Source: an uncultured Clostridia bacterium (GTDB lineage Bacteria > Bacillota > Clostridia > TANB77 > CAG-508). From it: a DNA stretch of 9,176 bases. The position numbers and the translations under genes were made by a program. This document shows, one piece after another, positions 6,696 through 9,176 of the stretch. Positions within the stretch are counted from its first letter, which is position 1. Every line of letters starts with the position of its first letter. Below the pieces are notes generated by a model. It worked only from the letters and a program-made list of their open reading frames with translations, was not told the origin of the DNA and ran no database searches. Location: assembly GCA_947625075.1 (NCBI GenBank), contig CANQMY010000035.1:1-9176 (forward strand), in the 5' to 3' direction.

Positions 6696-7092
6696 CTAAA
6701 TCTATACAGTTTTTTAGAATTTCTTTCAATCTTTCATTTTGTTTATTCAAATATAAATACCCAATTAAAGCTTCAAAAGCAGTCGAATACATATAATCTT
6801 CTATTGTAGCATTCTTTGGAATATGATGATTCTCAGTATTTCTTCCCCTCTTTACAATTTCTTTTTCTTCATCAGTTAATTCTAACTTTTTTAGTATTTC
6901 TGCTTGTGATGATGCCTTTACATATTTAATTGATAATATATGCAATTTATGCGGATTTAAATTCGTTTTATTACTTAAATATGTTCTTATATACATTTCA
7001 TATACACTATCTCCAACATAAGCCCAAGTAAGTGGTGACATCATATTTATTTCTTTTTCATTTTTCTTAATTAATTCATCTTGAAATTCCAT
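6688..7092 (-). CDS. mrnC: Mini-ribonuclease III (23S rRNA maturation)
   Basis: MrnC is an RNase III-type catalytic domain without the double-stranded RNA-binding domain. In Bacillus subtilis it trims the ends of 23S rRNA precursor, helped by ribosomal protein L3. The 134 residues are the normal size. The family core begins MSPLTWAYVGDSVYEMYIR (18-36), with the predicted metal-binding Asp at 28. It continues with the conserved KRGRN block at 81-85, and the second catalytic acid is Glu108 in STAFEALIGYLYL. The ATG at 7092 has only a weak GAGA-type ribosome site. Later Met codons (17, 18) have no better one and would remove residues before the core, so 7092 is kept. The gene follows rbgA by 69 nt in the same direction, joining two rRNA/ribosome maturation functions, and its tail carries the -35 of the tRNA promoter. 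Confidence 0.94.
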   Translation of the reverse strand: MEFQDELIKKNEKEINMMSPLTWAYVGDSVYEMYIRTYLSNKTNLNPHKLHILSIKYVKASSQAEILKKLELTDEEKEIVKRGRNTENHHIPKNATIEDYMYSTAFEALIGYLYLNKQNERLKEILKNCIDLVD

Positions 7093-7161
7093 TTTTTTCT
7101 CTTTCTATTTTTATTTAAATTTAAGTATAAATTTTGTATTTTAATATATTAATATAATTTT

Positions 7162-8028
7162 TTATATTTTTGGATACTCTAAAGATATTCTTCCTAATTT
7201 TCCAGTTCTAAAATCATTTAAAATCATTTCAGAAACTTTTTGATAATTAATTTTTCCACCAGAAATTATAGCTCCTTTTTTTATTGCTATTTTATCTCTA
7301 ATATTAATTGTTTCTTCATTTTCTCCTATTAAAATATCATATTTTTTTTCTATTTTATCTTTATAATTTTTTACTAAAAAATTTAATAAATTATAAGATA
7401 TTTCTTCATTATCAATTGCATTTTCACCTATTGAATTTAAATATGCTAAATGTAATGCTGAAGTATCATCACTAATTTTGGGCCATAACATTCCAGGTGT
7501 ATCCATTAATTCGATATTTTTATCTATCTTTATCCATTGTTTATCTTTAGTTACTCCAGGTTTATTTCCAACTTTTGCAATACTTTTTTTAGCAAGACTA
7601 TTTATTAATGTAGATTTTCCTACATTTGGAATTCCCAATATCATAACTCTTGCTGGTCTTCCTATTCTTCCTTTTTGCATATATTTTTCTTCTATTTTTT
7701 TATATTCAATATGAATTTGATTTATTATTTCCTTTATTCCTTTACCTGTATTTGATTCACTTTGTATACATGGAATACTTTTATTTTTATAATATTCTAT
7801 CCATTTTAATGTTACATTTTCATCTGCTAAATCTGATTTATTTAATACTAATATTTTTGTTTTATTTCTGCAATATTCACTTACATCCGGATTTTGTGAG
7901 CTTCTAGGAGCTCTTGCATCTAATACTTCTATTATTATATCTATTAATTTAAGATCATCTATTATTTGCTTTTTTGTTTTTGCCATATGTCCCGGATACC
8001 AGTTGATATTCATTTTGTTATTTTCCAT
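7162..8028 (-). CDS. rbgA: Ribosome biogenesis GTPase A (RbgA/YlqF)
   Basis: RbgA is a GTPase needed for late assembly of the 50S subunit. The 288 residues are close to B. subtilis RbgA (282). It has the circularly permuted G-motif order of the YlqF family. The N-terminal WYPGHM motif is at 10-15, with His14 matching the conserved His of the family. G4 NKSD is at 63-66, G1 GIPNVGKST at 132-140, G2 Thr160 in KPGVTKDKQW, and G3 DTPG at 176-179. The C-terminal RNA-binding helix region ends DFRTGKLGRISLE (272-284). ATG 8026-8028 follows AAGGAAGTG at good spacing. It precedes mrnC, and the pair probably forms a transcript for large-subunit maturation. The 53-nt gap from the upstream membrane-protein gene shows no hairpin terminator, so readthrough from that gene is possible. 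Confidence 0.97.
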   Translation of the reverse strand: MENNKMNINWYPGHMAKTKKQIIDDLKLIDIIIEVLDARAPRSSQNPDVSEYCRNKTKILVLNKSDLADENVTLKWIEYYKNKSIPCIQSESNTGKGIKEIINQIHIEYKKIEEKYMQKGRIGRPARVMILGIPNVGKSTLINSLAKKSIAKVGNKPGVTKDKQWIKIDKNIELMDTPGMLWPKISDDTSALHLAYLNSIGENAIDNEEISYNLLNFLVKNYKDKIEKKYDILIGENEETINIRDKIAIKKGAIISGGKINYQKVSEMILNDFRTGKLGRISLEYPKI

Positions 8029-8081
8029 CTTTTCACTTCCTTATAACTTGCATTATTTACTTTTAATCATTATTTTTTATA

Positions 8082-8723
8082 TTAATAACCTCCATTTTTT
8101 ACCATATTAAACACTTTTATAAATTCAGAATGAGTATTTAATATTATTGAGTATGACGAAGAACCTATTTGTAATATAATTCCATCTTTTGCCTCAATTA
8201 CCGAAGTTATTTTATCAAATGTCTTGTCAAAACATTCATTTGTTGAACTATATATTACTCTTTTATTTGTAATATATATTACTCCTTTATAGGTAGTTCT
8301 TTGAGTTTCTCTTATTGCTTTGCCACCTGATCCGCCTGTTCTATATGTTAATCCTTTCATAAGCCTTAAGCTAACCCCACTACTTTTCCCTGTATATCCC
8401 GTTGTTATTATTTTATCTTTAAAAGTATATCCTATATCTGCATAGTGACATATCTCATCTTTTGACAAGTTAAGATTTGAAATAGCTATATTAGGCAATC
8501 GTCCTTCATCAATCATACTTATGCTTTCTTTTGTCATTAATGATTTGTTATTATTATTTTCTTTTCCAAATAGTTCTTTAAATATATCGATAATCCATCC
8601 TATTCCAAATAAACCACCTGTAAATAAATATATTATACCCATTTTATAATCTTTATCTATAAATTTATGAACACCAAATATTCCCAAAAATACCACAATT
8701 ATTATTCTAACTTTTTTACTCAT
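8082..8723 (-). CDS. TM2-domain membrane protein with C-terminal PH/GRAM-like domain
   Basis: Function is unknown. The N-terminus is a TM2 domain. A first hydrophobic segment (about 6-18, FLGIFGVHKF) leads by a short turn with charged residues to a second (about 28-47, GIIYLFTGGLFGIGWIIDIF). This matches the family pattern of G-x-H, a Gly-rich turn and a D at the end. A charged Asn-rich linker (51-65) follows. Residues about 85-213 are soluble. They carry KDEICHYAD, a Gly-rich stretch (GGSGGK, 130-135) and GVIYITNKRVIYSS (147-160), a pattern typical of bacterial PH/GRAM-like domains. ATG 8721-8723 has AGGAG with 6 nt spacing, located inside the 3' end of the upstream KilA-N-type gene. The two genes overlap by 8 bp and are probably translationally coupled. 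The TM2 assignment is firm; the PH/GRAM assignment is by pattern only. Confidence 0.85.
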   Translation of the reverse strand: MSKKVRIIIVVFLGIFGVHKFIDKDYKMGIIYLFTGGLFGIGWIIDIFKELFGKENNNNKSLMTKESISMIDEGRLPNIAISNLNLSKDEICHYADIGYTFKDKIITTGYTGKSSGVSLRLMKGLTYRTGGSGGKAIRETQRTTYKGVIYITNKRVIYSSTNECFDKTFDKITSVIEAKDGIILQIGSSSYSIILNTHSEFIKVFNMVKNGGY

Positions 8724-9176
8724 TTTTATCTCCTAATAATTTTATTTTTTCCGCATTATTAAGTACATCTAATTGATATTTTGCAATTGCACTTAATATT
8801 TCAAATCTTTCTTCTTTGCTTTTTCCTTCTTTAATTAATTCAGCATTATGTGATTCTAGATTAGATAATACTGTTAATTCATTAATTGTTGCATAATCTC
8901 TAACATTAGAATTCTTAGCTAAATCCGGATTAAGTTCTCTCCATTTCTTTGCAGTTGTTTTAAAGATGATTACATTTAAAATATCCGCTTCTTCTGCATA
9001 TTTTATCCATTCTTTATTTTTATAGAAATCATTATCTGGTAATATATAATTTTTAATTGCATCAGTATGTATTAAGTAATTATTTTTTGTTAATATTCTT
9101 TTTACATCCCATTCTCTATTTTGATTTTCTAATTGTTTTAGTCTTTCAAATTCTTTTATTAAATATAATTTAAAAA
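8716..9176 (-). CDS. KilA-N domain-containing protein, C-terminal 152 residues, cut by window edge
   Basis: This open frame runs from the right edge of the window to TAA at 8716-8718, and its start lies outside. The first visible residues (FKLYLIKEFERLK) match the last helix of the KilA-N DNA-binding domain as I recall it from phage antirepressor-like proteins. The rest matches the conserved tail of these proteins: YLIHTDAIKN, then EEADILNVIIF-TTAKKWRELNPDL, NVRDYATINELTVLSNLESHNAELI, and a final amphipathic helix ending LLGDKNE. The family occurs in prophages and in bacterial chromosomes, where its role is mostly unknown; DNA binding is inferred from the domain. The last codons contain the ribosome site of the TM2 gene and overlap its start by 8 bp (ATGAGTAA). 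Codon use is as AT-rich as in neighbours, so there is no composition sign of recent transfer. Confidence 0.8.
   Translation of the reverse strand, partial: FKLYLIKEFERLKQLENQNREWDVKRILTKNNYLIHTDAIKNYILPDNDFYKNKEWIKYAEEADILNVIIFKTTAKKWRELNPDLAKNSNVRDYATINELTVLSNLESHNAELIKEGKSKEERFEILSAIAKYQLDVLNNAEKIKLLGDKNE

Noticed and set aside
8029..8081. Promoter for rbgA in the gap after the TM2 gene
   Set aside because: A TATAAA (8081-8076, minus strand) is present, but the hexamer 17 nt upstream, TGGTAA, matches the -35 at only 3 of 6 positions. That is too weak to list, although rbgA must be transcribed from somewhere upstream.

Overview
The window looks like chromosome from a low-GC member of the Bacillota, probably a clostridial lineage. 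The composition is strongly AT-rich, Shine-Dalgarno sites are strong AGGAGG types, and HrcA/CIRCE heat-shock control is present. DnaK lacks the lobe-I insertion seen in proteobacterial DnaK. MrnC (Mini-RNase III) and RbgA, both typical of this phylum, are also present. Every complete or 3'-complete gene ends in TAA except grpE, which ends in TAG, and Trp is encoded by TGG, so the standard code applies. No species can be named from the sequence alone.

All protein genes except nth lie on the minus strand, so the window reads from right to left. At the right edge is the 3' part of a KilA-N-type gene of phage-like family. It overlaps by 8 bp a gene for a small membrane protein with a TM2 domain and a bacterial PH/GRAM-like domain. 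Next come two RNA/ribosome maturation genes, rbgA (50S assembly GTPase) and mrnC (23S rRNA processing). They are followed by tRNA-Glu(CTC), which has its own promoter and a terminator. A long SERCA-like Ca2+ P-type ATPase gene with its own promoter follows. Just past its stop lies a small GGGGACGG-containing inverted repeat, and then a hairpin that can terminate both this gene and the convergent nth gene (endonuclease III).

The left third holds the heat-shock operon hrcA-grpE-dnaK, with dnaK cut off by the window edge. Its promoter is divergent from that of nth. The hrcA promoter (TTGACA-N17-TAGAAT) lies among two CIRCE operators. The -35 is in the spacer of the upstream operator, the -10 is between the two, and the expected start of transcription is in the downstream one. 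HrcA can therefore repress its own operon, and GroEL-assisted HrcA activity would provide feedback, as is known for this family. hrcA probably starts at a TTG just after a GAGGTGAT ribosome binding site, and grpE overlaps the end of hrcA.

Most of the window is ordinary housekeeping sequence. The points most worth a second look are the KilA-N/TM2-PH gene pair, the tandem CIRCE promoter, the start codons of hrcA and grpE, the small repeat next to the ATPase, and the complete set of both Ca2+-site ligands in the ATPase. I see no CRISPR array, insertion sequence or complete prophage, and no stretch over 300 bases without a gene.
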